From: an uncultured Eubacteriales bacterium
GTDB taxonomy: Bacteria; Bacillota; Clostridia; Oscillospirales; CAG-272
Assembly (NCBI GenBank): GCA_934526185.1
Contig: CAKTAA010000022.1
Coordinates: 1 to 31,833 of the forward strand
Length of the DNA stretch: 31,833 nucleotides
Reading direction: 5' to 3'
Shown: piece after piece, positions 1 to 7,621 of the stretch
How positions within the stretch are numbered: position 1 is the stretch's first letter
Layout: the number at the start of each line of letters is the position of its first letter
Notes under the pieces: model-generated
The model's input: the letters and a program-made list of their open reading frames with translations, nothing else
Databases searched by the model: none
Told to the model about the DNA's origin: nothing
Translations under genes and position numbers: made by a program

Positions 1-2
1 CC

Positions 3-1565
3 ATTACCGGCGGAACAGTGCGCGGTGTTCTGTACGGTGTGTATGAGTTTCTGGAAAGCTGCATCGGCTGGCGGTTCCTGACAAACGATGTGGAATATCT
101 GAAAGCCGAGGGAACTGTCGAAATTGCGGACGGTATCGACGACAGACAGGTGCCGGTTTTTGAGCTGCGGCAATCCTGCGCCCAAACAACGTACTCCCAT
201 GAGATCATGGCAAAAACCAAGCAAAATATGAGTACCGGCGAACCAAAATACGGCGGCGCCTATCCCTACAAGTATTTCTGCCACTCAATCAGAGCGTTGA
301 TGGGGCAGGAGCACGGTACGAATCCGTGACTGACGGATGAGGATGTGTATCAGCAGGTACTCGCCGGCGTATTGAAAGAACTTGCTAAAAACCCGTCTCT
401 GAAATGGATAAGCGTTTCCCTTGAGGATACGCAGCAAATGTGTATGTGTGAAAATTGCGCGGCGATTGCTGATGAAGAGGGCGCGGATAAAATATGGGAA
501 GACGGCGCGGTTTCGCACGAAAGCAGATTGAGCGGTACTCTTGTCCGCTTTGTCAACCGAATTGCGGAAGGAGTATACAACGCTGGTTATACGGATGTGA
601 TGATACAGACACTGGCATATCTCACAACGGAGGCGCCACCGACCGTTACAAAAGCGCGCGATAATGTTTTGATATGCTTTGCTCCTATTTACCGGTGCTA
701 CAACCATGCGATGGATGATCCCGCGTGCAATGAATTCGGCGGCAGGAACGATTACGCATTTAATAATGTTTACCGCGCGGCGGAGGTCGCGCAGTGGGGA
801 AAAATCTGTGACAATCTCATGGTTTATGAGTATTGTGTAGATTTTTCATTCCTTGCGATGATTTTCCCGTGTGTTCATGTAATGCGTGATGACGTACGCT
901 ATTATGCTGAAAACGGTGTGAAGTGGTGGTATACCAACAGCACCTATAATTCGACCATAGAATTTACCAATCTGCGCGGCTACCTGCTGGCAAAGCTGTT
1001 GTGGGATCCGTACATGACGGAGGAGGAATATCAGACGCATATCGATGACTTTCTGAAGGGGTATTACGGTTCCGGCTGGGAGGAAATCCGCACATATCTG
1101 GATTTTACTGAGGATAGCATGGAAGAACACGGAAATCATATGTATAACAGCGATATGCACTTTCCGGAAAATAACTTTGTTCAATGGGCTTATTTGCTGA
1201 ACGAGGAGGAGCTTGAGGCGTTGTTTGACCGCGCGCTTGCGGCCTGCACGGAGGCCGGCGAGGAAAAACAGGCGGAAAACATCAGGATCCTGCGCCTTAG
1301 CCACGACTATGTCAAGCTGACCTGCAATTATTGGTCTAACTATGTTATGGGCAGCGAAAAGGTAAAAGCAGAGTGGCTTGCTGAGACAAGAGAACTGTAT
1401 GACGCATTCATGGCTGTGTTCAGCCAAGCTGTACTATGGTACGGCGAAGAGGAGCGCTTTGTAGAGGGCGTTCCGCCGGTGATATGGCAATATGCAAATC
1501 CGGACAATCCCAGAACCGCGGGCTGGTTTGATCCAGACAACTGGTCAGGGGGAAAGCTCCTTTGA
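3..1565 (+). pseudogene. DUF4838-domain (GH67-like) protein, 5'-truncated by the window and interrupted by an in-frame TGA
   Basis: One reading frame runs from the window edge to TGA at 1563-1565, with a single in-frame TGA at 327-329. The segment before the TGA reads like the end of an alpha-glucuronidase N-terminal-type domain (GVLYGVYEFLESCIGWRFL). The 406-residue segment after it (from ATG 345) is a typical DUF4838 region, with ISVSLED, a CMCENC cysteine cluster, SGTLVRFVNRIAEG, and a long helical C-terminal part. From memory of the family, the position held by TGA (NP-stop-LTDEDV) is normally Cys in an N-x-CL-[TS] motif. DUF4838 proteins are large and often accompany glycan-degradation genes; their reaction is not established. 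A nonsense mutation, an assembly error, or (less likely) selenocysteine could explain the stop. The 5' end lies outside the window. A strong terminator follows at 1626. Confidence 0.75.
327..329 (+). other. In-frame TGA at a conserved Cys position of the DUF4838 gene
   Basis: ATG at 300 continues in frame as GGG CAG GAG CAC GGT ACG AAT CCG TGA CTG ACG GAT. The frame before and after is identical, so this is a substitution and not a frameshift. A single base change from TGC or TGT would give TGA. No convincing bacterial SECIS hairpin is visible in the next 45 bases, only a 4-bp CTGA/TCAG pairing. Confidence 0.85.
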
Positions 1566-1625
1566 TTCAGCGGTTTACAGCCGCCTCTGCTGTAGCGCGG
1601 CCATCAACCATATTTACTTATCCTG

Positions 1626-1662
1626 CGGGACTGCTGTAATTTATACAGCAGTCCCGTCTTTG
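1626..1662 (+). terminator. Intrinsic terminator after the DUF4838 gene
   Basis: A perfect 13-bp stem (CGGGACTGCTGTA at 1626-1638, TACAGCAGTCCCG at 1644-1656) with a 5-nt loop is followed by TCTTTGCT. It lies about 60 nt after the DUF4838 stop. The U-tract is short but the stem is strong. Confidence 0.8.
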
Positions 1663-1909
1663 CTAAAACGAAAAAAGCGAAGCGCCGCGGTGTCGGACGA
1701 AGCGAATGTCGCCGGTTAAAAGCGGTTAAACTGTTTTGATTTATCAAACTGTCATTCCCGTATCACAAAAACATCACAGCCGTGTATATAATAATCCATA
1801 TGGCGCAAACGGTACTCGAACGGCCCGGGATACATCGATACTGTTTATCCGGCGGGGCCGAATTTACCTTGGCGCCGAAGAAAGGAACCCGTGAAAGCGG
1901 GACAAAAAT
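1663..1909 (+). other. Intergenic region ahead of the alarmone synthetase
   Basis: No gene is seen. A TATAAT-like hexamer (1787-1792) sits about 120 nt before the next start, but it has no good -35 partner. A short SD-like AAAGGA lies at 1881, rather far from the ATG at 1910. Confidence 0.35.
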
Positions 1910-2596
1910 ATGCAGAATATTCTTGATATCGATACAGAAGTAAAGACCTCCACAGCCTTTTATCTGCCCTACCGCGAGGTCATTCAGAAGGTCCAGATTC
2001 GTCTGGAATCCTTTGACGCCTCCTACAAACTCCAAAACCGAAAAAGTCCCATTCACAGCATACGCACACGGCTGAAAACACTGCGCAGCATCTCGGAAAA
2101 GCTCAGGCGCAAGCAGCTTGAGGACAGCCTGGAATCCGCCGCGGAAAACCTGACGGATATCGCCGGCGTCCGTGTCATATGCTACAGCCTCGCCGATATT
2201 CGTACGATCAGCCAACGGCTGAAAACGCAGAAGGATTTTCTCCTGATCGCGGAAAGAGATTACATTACGCATCCCAAGCCGAGCGGTTACCGCAGCTATC
2301 ATATGGTTCTCGGCGTCCCCGTGTATCTCAGCAACGAAAAGCTGTATTATCCGGTAGAGCTTCAGATACGGACGCTTTCCATGGATCTTTGGGCCAGCGT
2401 AGAGCACAGGCTGATATACAAGGCGGAGCAGCCGGAGGAAGCCCTCTGCGACAATCTGCGGCAGTACGCCGAGGTGCTGAGGGAAATGGAGAACCGTCTG
2501 GAGCCGTTTTTTCACGCGGAATATACAGAGTCGGAGGAAGATGCCTGCTGTATGCTGCCACGGGCGGATAAAAATGCGGGTTTCATGAAAAACTGA
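1910..2596 (+). CDS. Small alarmone synthetase (GTP pyrophosphokinase, RelP/RelQ-type)
   Basis: A 228-residue single-domain RelA/SpoT synthetase with no hydrolase (HD) or TGS/ACT domains, as in the short RelP/RelQ (YwaC/YjbM) enzymes of Firmicutes. It would transfer pyrophosphate from ATP to GDP or GTP to make (p)ppGpp in the cytoplasm. Visible motifs, in order: RKSPIHSIRTRLK (ATP-binding basic segment), DIAGVRVICY (the D-x-x-G-x-R metal/ATP motif), HPKPSGYRSYH (the G-loop/substrate motif), and VELQIRTLSMDLWASVEH (the E-[VIL]-Q-[IL]-R-T motif with the conserved WA-x-x-EH). The C-terminal tail after about residue 205 is acidic and Cys-containing and carries no known domain. It stands alone between two intergenic regions, consistent with independent transcriptional control. 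The SD is not close to the ATG, so the start is less certain than the identity. Confidence 0.92.
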   Translation: MQNILDIDTEVKTSTAFYLPYREVIQKVQIRLESFDASYKLQNRKSPIHSIRTRLKTLRSISEKLRRKQLEDSLESAAENLTDIAGVRVICYSLADIRTISQRLKTQKDFLLIAERDYITHPKPSGYRSYHMVLGVPVYLSNEKLYYPVELQIRTLSMDLWASVEHRLIYKAEQPEEALCDNLRQYAEVLREMENRLEPFFHAEYTESEEDACCMLPRADKNAGFMKN

Positions 2597-2997
2597 TCAA
2601 GACATAACGCTTAAAACACGGAAAACATGCCCCTCCGTGCTGTCCGGCGCCGATAATAGAATCGGGACACCCCATACAGGGAATATCGGCGCTGTCCGGC
2701 ATCAAAATGCCCTCATCCTTAGACGTCTGCACTTCGGTTCAGTCATCCGGAAGCCGCGGCCGGATCCTTTGGCAGAGGTGCTGATGCTCACAGCTTTTGC
2801 CTGATCTTCCGCCAGACCTGCCTTGAGTCCTTGTGCTATGCCGTCCCCTTCGTACCCCCGGCCAATACATATGCGGAAATTCGGAAAGCATTTATCTGTA
2901 AATTCCATAAAAAAATGAAATTTTGCAGGAATTCGGATACAAACATACCAGAGCCGCATAATATAACAGAAGAAACAAATATGCGAGGGGAACGGCT
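2597..2997. other. Intergenic region between alarmone synthetase and M14 peptidase
   Basis: No credible gene is seen; an 85-codon minus-strand reading frame (2702-2959) lacks family features. A symmetrical element is present: GCTGTCCGGC occurs at 2639-2648 and again at 2691-2700, and between them GCGCCGATA (2647-2655) pairs with TATCGGCGC (2684-2692). No U-tract follows, so it is not a standard terminator. Confidence 0.5.
2957..2965 (+). promoter_or_regulatory. Possible sporulation (sigma-K-like) -10 element before the M14 peptidase
   Basis: CATAATATA fits the CATAnnnTA consensus of mother-cell sigma-K promoters, 33 nt before the ATG at 2998. An AC-containing segment lies about 17 nt further upstream. 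The coat genes next door make a sporulation promoter plausible. The motif is short, so chance is possible. Confidence 0.3.
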
Positions 2998-3903
2998 ATG
3001 AATTTTGATACAGCATTTCACACTTACGAAACCTTTATCGACCGAATTACGGCAATTTGTTCACAGTATCCGTGGATCGGATATGAAAATTTGGGAAAAA
3101 GCTTTCTCGGACGCGACATTCCGCTCATCCGTTTGGGAAACGGCTCGCAGAAAATCCTGTATGTGGGCGCGCATCACGGATGCGAATGGATAACCGCTGA
3201 GCTGCTTCTGCAGTTTCTCTGGGAATATGCGGATTGCTTTGAACGCAGACAGCGTACCTGCAACATAGATGTATCCTATCTTCATCATACCCGCACAATT
3301 TTTATCATACCCATGCTGAATCCCGACGGTGCTGCGCTTTCACTGTCCGGCGCGGAGGCCGGGAATCCGCTTGCGTCGCGTCTTATACACATGAACGGCG
3401 GCAGCGAGGATTTCTCGACCTGGAAGGCCAACGGGCGCGGTGTGGATCTCAACCGCAACTACAATGCCGGCTTTTCATACTGTATGAAATTTTCGGCTGA
3501 CAACGGGCTGCTTGGCGGCGCGCCGCGCTATTTCTGCGGCCAATACCCGGAAAGCGAGCCGGAGACCGCAGCCCTGTGCCGATGGATTCGAAGCAAGGCG
3601 CCTTTGCAGCTTCTCCTTTCGCTTCATACGGCAGGTGAGGAGATTTATTGGGATTACGGCGGCAAAGCGGATTATCGAACCAAAACCGTGGCTTCCATTC
3701 TTGCACGGCTCAGCGGCTACAGACTGGCGGAGCCGGACGCGGGGGCCGCACACGGGGGACTGAAGGACTGGTATCTGATGAATTATTCCGGTCCTGCCCT
3801 GACGGTCGAATGCGGCATGGGAGAATCTCCGCTTCCCCGTTCGTCCCTGCCCTCTATGTATACGCATATCCGGCCGATGCTGTTCCAGGGGGCGCTGCTG
3901 TAA
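2998..3903 (+). CDS. M14-family zinc carboxypeptidase, gamma-D-glutamyl-diamino-acid endopeptidase type
   Basis: A 301-residue metallopeptidase. The zinc site is visible as H60-x-x-E63 (GAHHGCEW) with the third ligand H210 (LSLHTAGE). The catalytic Glu is E271 in TVECGMGESP. LNPDG and NGRGVDLNRNYN provide the usual substrate-binding Arg/Asn positions. This combination is typical of bacterial M14 enzymes that cut the D-Glu-gamma-diaminopimelate bond of peptidoglycan stem peptides (B. sphaericus endopeptidase I, YqgT). No signal peptide is seen, so it may act on recycled muropeptides in the cytoplasm or in the mother cell during sporulation. The SD GAGGGG lies 7-12 nt before the ATG. Its possible sigma-K-like promoter and the coat-protein neighbours support a sporulation role, which is inference. 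The exact peptide substrate cannot be read from sequence. Confidence 0.88.
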   Translation: MNFDTAFHTYETFIDRITAICSQYPWIGYENLGKSFLGRDIPLIRLGNGSQKILYVGAHHGCEWITAELLLQFLWEYADCFERRQRTCNIDVSYLHHTRTIFIIPMLNPDGAALSLSGAEAGNPLASRLIHMNGGSEDFSTWKANGRGVDLNRNYNAGFSYCMKFSADNGLLGGAPRYFCGQYPESEPETAALCRWIRSKAPLQLLLSLHTAGEEIYWDYGGKADYRTKTVASILARLSGYRLAEPDAGAAHGGLKDWYLMNYSGPALTVECGMGESPLPRSSLPSMYTHIRPMLFQGALL

Positions 3904-3993
3904 GAGGCGCGGGCGCTTTTGAAAAAACAAATTTTCAATTATCTAAACGCTGATGCCGGTACGGCAGGTCTTTCTCTTCACTTAAAGATTTAA

Positions 3994-4203
3994 AATATAA
4001 CTTAGGCAAGATGTTCCCCTGCCGCCCTTTTGGAAGTCTTGCCACTATAGGCGGCCAGTACATTCCTCCATTCAGCGGGGATTCAACCCACGCTGAATGG
4101 AAGCTGCGCTGCCATGACGGGGCAGTTCCTTTATTGAAATTTGCTTTTACCGACGATGCTGAAAACAGAGCCGGCCTGATAAAGGTCGGCTCTGTTTTTT
4201 TCT
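3994..4203 (+). ncRNA. Candidate structured RNA ending in an intrinsic terminator
   Basis: This gene-free stretch holds nested perfect stems: GGCAAGA (4005-4011) with TCTTGCC (4037-4043), and CCATTCAGCG (4068-4077) with CGCTGAATGG (4091-4100). It ends in a strong terminator at 4164-4203. A 68-codon reading frame across it starts without an SD and runs through the terminator, so it is unlikely to be a gene. No good promoter is seen; a TTGAAA/TATCTA pair at 3919-3945 has only a 15-bp spacer. It does not match a family I recognise. It could be an independent sRNA or the 3' UTR of the M14 gene. Confidence 0.35.
4164..4203 (+). terminator. Strong intrinsic terminator
   Basis: AACAGAGCCGGCC (4164-4176) pairs with GGTCGGCTCTGTT (4184-4196), 13 bp with one G-U pair, and is followed by a run of T to 4201. 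It points in the plus direction. The complementary strand also has a short T run, so it may stop the convergent coat-gene transcript too. Confidence 0.9.
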
Positions 4204-4329
4204 ATTTGAAAAATTGAGACAGGTGAATCCCCTTTTTTTCCAGAAAATATCTGAGTCTGTGAATAAACCAGTTCAGCCGGTCCATGAATTCACGGTATAA
4301 TCCCATCCAAAAATCCCGGCCGGTCTGTG

Positions 4330-4602
4330 TCAGCCCTGGCTTGCGGTAAAAGCCTGATATTGCGATTTCGCTTTTTGCAGCTTTGTATCCTCTGCCGCCT
4401 CCGTCACGTACCATCCCCTGCTGCTCATCTCCTTGAATACATCCTGCTGAATTGTGTGCTCTTCGTTGAGAATCTGCATGATGCAGGAAACGACCTCCGG
4501 CGTCGCGGCCTCGCAGGCAAAGCTGTTATAATGCTCCGTCACATACTTCTGCGAGTTCAGCGCGTCTGTCATTCTGTCCTTGTCGGAAAAATTCTGTGCC
4601 AT
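4330..4602 (-). CDS. Spore coat protein, CotF family
   Basis: A 90-residue helical protein with the CotF pattern: a D-x-x-R-x-x-D-x-L-x-S-Q-K-x-x-T-x-x-Y-N start (DRMTDALNSQKYVTEHYN), a central ILNEEHTIQQDVFKEM helix, and the near-universal RGWY. The Tyr/Gln-rich C-terminus (KAKSQYQAFTASQG) is also typical of the family. CotF-type proteins are small coat components with a ferritin-like helical fold; no enzymatic role is known. The ATG at 4602 is chosen because a good SD (AGGAAGGG) lies just upstream; an upstream ATG would add seven residues. The preceding coat-like gene ends 41 nt upstream, so the two are probably co-transcribed. It converges with the structured plus-strand element at 3994-4203. 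Confidence 0.85.
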   Translation of the reverse strand: MAQNFSDKDRMTDALNSQKYVTEHYNSFACEAATPEVVSCIMQILNEEHTIQQDVFKEMSSRGWYVTEAAEDTKLQKAKSQYQAFTASQG

Positions 4603-4643
4603 GTTGAATACCCTTCCTTTCATTTACAAAGCGTCCGTTTCTC

Positions 4644-4829
4644 TTATTTCAGCTGCGCGTACAGCGCGTCGTAATGCTTCTGGTGCTTGCATGCAATATC
4701 GTTATAGCAGCTTTTCAGTGCCATGTCGTTCGTTTCTTCCGCAAAGGTTTTGAATTTCAGAACCAGATTTTCCTCAAGATGAAGCTGATCCTCAAGATTG
4801 CCCAATTCCTTCGATGTGATTGTTGCCAT
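4644..4829 (-). CDS. Small coat-type protein (CotF-like helical half-domain)
   Basis: A 61-residue protein (MATITSKELGNLEDQ...) that is almost wholly helical, with two amphipathic helices carrying LHLEENLVLKFKTFAEE and IACKHQKHYDALYAQL. Small proteins of this pattern sit directly upstream of CotF in many spore-forming Clostridia and are annotated as coat proteins; the helix with E/H pairs recalls a ferritin-like half. The start at 4829 is preceded by GGGGGG at SD distance; the longer reading frame from 4847 would place this SD inside the gene. It is the first gene of a two-gene minus-strand unit. Upstream, a CATAATAAA sequence on the minus strand near 4880 resembles a sporulation -10, but not perfectly. 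The molecular function is unknown. Confidence 0.75.
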   Translation of the reverse strand: MATITSKELGNLEDQLHLEENLVLKFKTFAEETNDMALKSCYNDIACKHQKHYDALYAQLK

Positions 4830-4996
4830 GATTTTCCCCCCATACAAATCTTATTGCGGCTTTGCGCCGCTGTGTTTATTATGGCGTGTTTCCGTTATGG
4901 ATATGATTTGAAATATTTTGCAGAAGTGAAATGCGGAATGAAAAACGCCCTGTTTTTTAATGAATTGTAAAAATAAAACTACTTTTTTGCACAAAG

Positions 4997-5026
4997 TTGA
5001 CAATGGCGGAAAAAATATGGTAAAAT
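4997..5026 (+). promoter_or_regulatory. Sigma-A promoter for the yicC-remA-gmk block
   Basis: TTGACA (4997-5002), an 18-bp spacer and TAAAAT (5021-5026) lie 52 nt before the yicC start. A perfect hairpin, GGCCGG/AGA/CCGGCC (5048-5062), sits in the short leader immediately before the SD. Confidence 0.8.
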
Positions 5027-5078
5027 AAAGTATTCACTAAGAATATCGGCCGGAGACCGGCCATGAAAGGATATCAGC

Positions 5079-5975
5079 GTGGCGCAAATGATACGCAGCA
5101 TGACAGCTTACGGCAGAGCCGGCAGAACGGCTATTGGCAAGGACATTCTTGTCGAAATCAAATCCGTGAACAACCGGTATTTCGATGTGTCGGTCAAGCT
5201 TCCCCGTCTGTACGGCTTCCTTGAGGAAAAAATCAAAGCCTATATCGGTTCAAACGGCATTGCCCGGGGAAAGATAGATGTATACGTCAGCGTGGAGACG
5301 CTGCCGGGCAGCGGCGCGGAAATCACACTGAACGAGGCGTATGCCGCAAGCTATCTGAAAGCGCTGCGAAAACTGCGCGATACCTTTGATATAAAGGACG
5401 ACATCTCTGTGATGCGCATGGCGCAGAACCGTGACATTTTCGTTATGGGCAGGCAGGAGGCATCGCCGGAGGAGGACTGGGACGCCGTAAGGCCGGCGCT
5501 GGACGAGGCGCTTGCGCAGTTCCTTCAGATGCGCGGGGCGGAGGGAGAGAGGCTGGCCGCCGATATCTCCGAAAAAAAGGAGCGAATTGCCGCCTGCCTT
5601 GCGGAAATTGAAAAGAGATCCGCAGAAAATACAGCCGCGCACTATCAGAAAATGCAGCAGAGAATCCGGCAGCTCCTTGAGGACAACCAAATCGCCGTTG
5701 AGGAGAGCCGGCTCCTGACCGAATGCGCTATTTTCGCAGACAAAACCGCGGTGGATGAAGAAACAGTCCGTCTGAGGAGCCATCTACAGGCCTTTGAAGG
5801 CATGCTGACGGAGGGCGGTCCCGTCGGCAGAAAGCTGGATTTTCTTCTTCAGGAAATGAACCGCGAAACCAATACCATCGGATCCAAGGCAAACGATTTG
5901 GAAATCGCAAGGCTTGTCATCGAAATCAAAAGCGAGCTGGAAAAGATACGGGAACAGATTCAAAACATTGAATAA
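5079..5975 (+). CDS. yicC: YicC/YloC-family endoribonuclease
   Basis: A 298-residue protein with the diagnostic N-terminus (MIRSMTAYGRAGR, then EIKSVNNRYFDVSVKLPR) of the YicC-like N-terminal domain (about residues 4-155). The C-terminal DUF1732 region (about 210-298) carries the family signature KLDFLLQEMNRETNTIGSKAND. E. coli YicC is an oligomeric endoribonuclease that affects small-RNA turnover, and B. subtilis YloC is the orthologue at the head of the same gene cluster. A GTG start at 5079 is preferred because AAGGA lies 8 nt upstream; the ATG at 5088 would give the family-typical MIRSMT but leaves the SD 17 nt away. The gene follows its own sigma-A promoter and heads the operon with remA and gmk. 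Confidence 0.93.
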   Translation: MAQMIRSMTAYGRAGRTAIGKDILVEIKSVNNRYFDVSVKLPRLYGFLEEKIKAYIGSNGIARGKIDVYVSVETLPGSGAEITLNEAYAASYLKALRKLRDTFDIKDDISVMRMAQNRDIFVMGRQEASPEEDWDAVRPALDEALAQFLQMRGAEGERLAADISEKKERIAACLAEIEKRSAENTAAHYQKMQQRIRQLLEDNQIAVEESRLLTECAIFADKTAVDEETVRLRSHLQAFEGMLTEGGPVGRKLDFLLQEMNRETNTIGSKANDLEIARLVIEIKSELEKIREQIQNIE

Positions 5976-6047
5976 ACGCCGGTCTTTCCCTCATGCGGGC
6001 GGCGGTACGCCCGAACAGTCGGCTTTGCTTGCAGGAGTGGAAAATTT

Positions 6048-6335
6048 ATGAAATTCATCAATATCGGATACGGAAACTTTGTTGCGGCAGAGCGTATTGT
6101 AGCGGTTGTCAGTCCGGACTCCGCGCCGGTCAAGCGGCTCGTGCAGGAGGCTAAAGAGGCCGGACGCGTCATCGACGTGAGCTGCGGCAAGCGCACGCGC
6201 GCAGTCATCATCACAGACAGCGAGCACGTCCTGCTTTCCGCTTTCCAGTCAGAAACGCTTGCCGCCCGTTTTGACATACCGGAAGCGGAGGAAACCGGCC
6301 ATACGGCGGCTGAAACCGAAGAATCTCCCTGCTGA
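6048..6335 (+). CDS. remA: Extracellular-matrix regulator RemA (DUF370)
   Basis: A 95-residue protein matching RemA across its core: MKFINIGYGNFVAAERIVAV, SPDSAPVKRLV, a basic GKRTRAVIITDS segment and the LLSAFQSETLAARF end. RemA is a small DNA-binding protein that in B. subtilis forms ring-like oligomers and activates biofilm matrix and osmoprotection genes. In other Firmicutes, including non-biofilm anaerobes, the role is less clear. The last 18 or so residues (EAEETGHTAAETEESPC) are an acidic tail beyond the usual domain. AGGAG lies 8-12 nt before the ATG. It sits between yicC and gmk, the position seen in B. subtilis (yloC-ylzA-gmk). Confidence 0.94.
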   Translation: MKFINIGYGNFVAAERIVAVVSPDSAPVKRLVQEAKEAGRVIDVSCGKRTRAVIITDSEHVLLSAFQSETLAARFDIPEAEETGHTAAETEESPC

Positions 6336-6437
6336 TTGCCGATCTCCGCGAAAGAAATGACCAAACGCGCTGCCGCCGGCTTCCTGTTATCCGGCGCGTG
6401 CGCTGACGAGCTTTAAAAATCGGAAAGGATTGTCCAA

Positions 6438-7043
6438 ATGAAAGGAATACCGGTTATCATATCCGGGCCGTCGGGCAGCGGTAAGGGGACGGTGGTTGCC
6501 GAGCTGCTGCGGCAGGACGAAAGCTTTGCGCTCTCGGTGTCCGCAACCACACGGCCGCCAAGGCCGGGCGAAGTCCACGGCACGCATTATTATTTTATAT
6601 CAAAGCCGGATTTTGAAGAAAAAATTGCAGCCGGAGATATGCTGGAGTACGCGTCCTATGTCGGGAACTACTACGGAACACCGCGATCGGAAACCGATAA
6701 GCGCCTGCTTGAAGGAACTAACGTCATACTGGAAATCGAGGTCCAGGGTGCGCTGCAGGTAAAGGAGCGCTGCCCGGACGCTCTGATGATTTTTGTAGCG
6801 CCGCCGGATGCCGCCACGCTCGAGGAAAGACTGCGGGGGCGCGGTACAAATACCTCTGAGGATATTGCAAAGCGCATGGAAACCGCGCGCCGCGAAATGA
6901 GGAACCTCTCTTATTATGACTATCTTGTTATAAATTATGACGGCGGCGCCGAAGATGCCGCGCGCAGAATCATCGGCATTGTCAAAGCGGAGCAGATGCG
7001 CGTCAGCCGCTGTGCCGATTTTGCCGATAAATTTTTCACTTAA
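6438..7043 (+). CDS. gmk: Guanylate kinase
   Basis: A 201-residue enzyme that phosphorylates GMP to GDP with ATP, in the cytoplasm. The P-loop GPSGSGKGT is at residues 10-18. SVSATTRPPRPGEVHGTHYYF and the following YGTPRS segment are the GMP-binding region. EIEVQGALQVK and FVAPP follow, and the lid region LRGRGTNTSEDIAKRM is complete. Length and motifs are normal, so it should be active. GGAAAGGA supplies the SD. Placement between remA and rpoZ matches the Firmicutes order. In Firmicutes, Gmk is a known (p)ppGpp target, which links it loosely to the alarmone synthetase at 1910; that link is established biology of the families and not something seen here. Confidence 0.97.
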   Translation: MKGIPVIISGPSGSGKGTVVAELLRQDESFALSVSATTRPPRPGEVHGTHYYFISKPDFEEKIAAGDMLEYASYVGNYYGTPRSETDKRLLEGTNVILEIEVQGALQVKERCPDALMIFVAPPDAATLEERLRGRGTNTSEDIAKRMETARREMRNLSYYDYLVINYDGGAEDAARRIIGIVKAEQMRVSRCADFADKFFT

Positions 7044-7208
7044 ATGGAGAAAGCAGCCGCGGCCTGCGGCCTTCTGCGGTGCGCACGGAACGCCCGGCAG
7101 AGCGGACATATAAGAAAATGAAGTTTGACAGCACAGAGCTTCCGGGATGCAGCCGGCAGGTGCAACGGAAATCCTGATTTATAAAATGAAATTTACTTCG
7201 TGAAAGGA

Positions 7209-7230
7209 AGCTTTTGCAAAGCGAAAGCTG
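7209..7230 (+). promoter_or_regulatory. Hairpin between a Shine-Dalgarno and the rpoZ start
   Basis: AGCTTT/TGCAAAGCG/AAAGCT forms a small stem-loop. A good SD (AAAGGAAG, 7203-7210) lies just before it, and the preferred rpoZ ATG (7242) lies 12 nt after it. Folding would shorten the gap between SD and start. Alternatively, the SD could serve nothing and a GTG at 7200 could be read. Confidence 0.35.
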
Positions 7231-7241
7231 CGGTTAAAATT

Positions 7242-7523
7242 ATGATTTATCCATCTATTGAACAGCTTACAAACGGAAAGTTCAACCGGTATGCGCTGTG
7301 CATCGCCACAGCCAAATGCGCCAGAATGGTAACAGAGGAATATGTCACGCAGCGGGAGGCCGCGGAAAAAATGCTCGCCAATAAGGAAACAGACAAAAGC
7401 ATCGCCTCCATGATCCGCAAGGATATACGGGATGAAAAGGCTGTGAAAAATGCCATCCGGCGCCTTTACAGCGGGGATTTCCGTGTGGATATCCCGGAAG
7501 AGGACCGGAAACAGGTGCAGTAA
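7242..7523 (+). CDS. rpoZ: DNA-directed RNA polymerase omega subunit
   Basis: A 93-residue small helical protein with the omega pattern: MIYPSIEQLTNGKFNRYALCIATAKCARMVTEEY. Omega helps assemble the beta' subunit into RNA polymerase. The middle (QREAAEKMLANKETDKSIASMIRKD) is variable, as is common in Clostridia. The usual AKRAR is AKCAR here. The start at 7242 matches the family N-terminus; an in-frame GTG at 7200 would add 14 residues not expected in omega. No SD sits directly before 7242; see the hairpin at 7209-7230. It follows gmk after 198 nt and precedes priA. In B. subtilis coaBC lies between rpoZ and priA, and it is missing here. Confidence 0.88.
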   Translation: MIYPSIEQLTNGKFNRYALCIATAKCARMVTEEYVTQREAAEKMLANKETDKSIASMIRKDIRDEKAVKNAIRRLYSGDFRVDIPEEDRKQVQ

Positions 7524-7621
7524 CGCCCATGTGAGCCGGAGGGGACGGACGTCCCCCTGACGCTCAAAATTTTGAAAATCGGTCCCGGCAAATGATGCTG
7601 CGAAAGGCATGGTCACGGTTT

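Noticed and set aside
330..375. SECIS hairpin downstream of the DUF4838 TGA
   Set aside because: Only CTGA/TCAG pairs around a long loop are found; this is too weak to support selenocysteine insertion.
2702..2959. 85-codon minus-strand frame before the M14 gene
   Set aside because: There is no SD and no known pattern; it would cover the M14 promoter region.
4011..4217. 68-codon plus-strand frame in the structured region
   Set aside because: It has no SD, spans the terminator and translates hairpin sequence.
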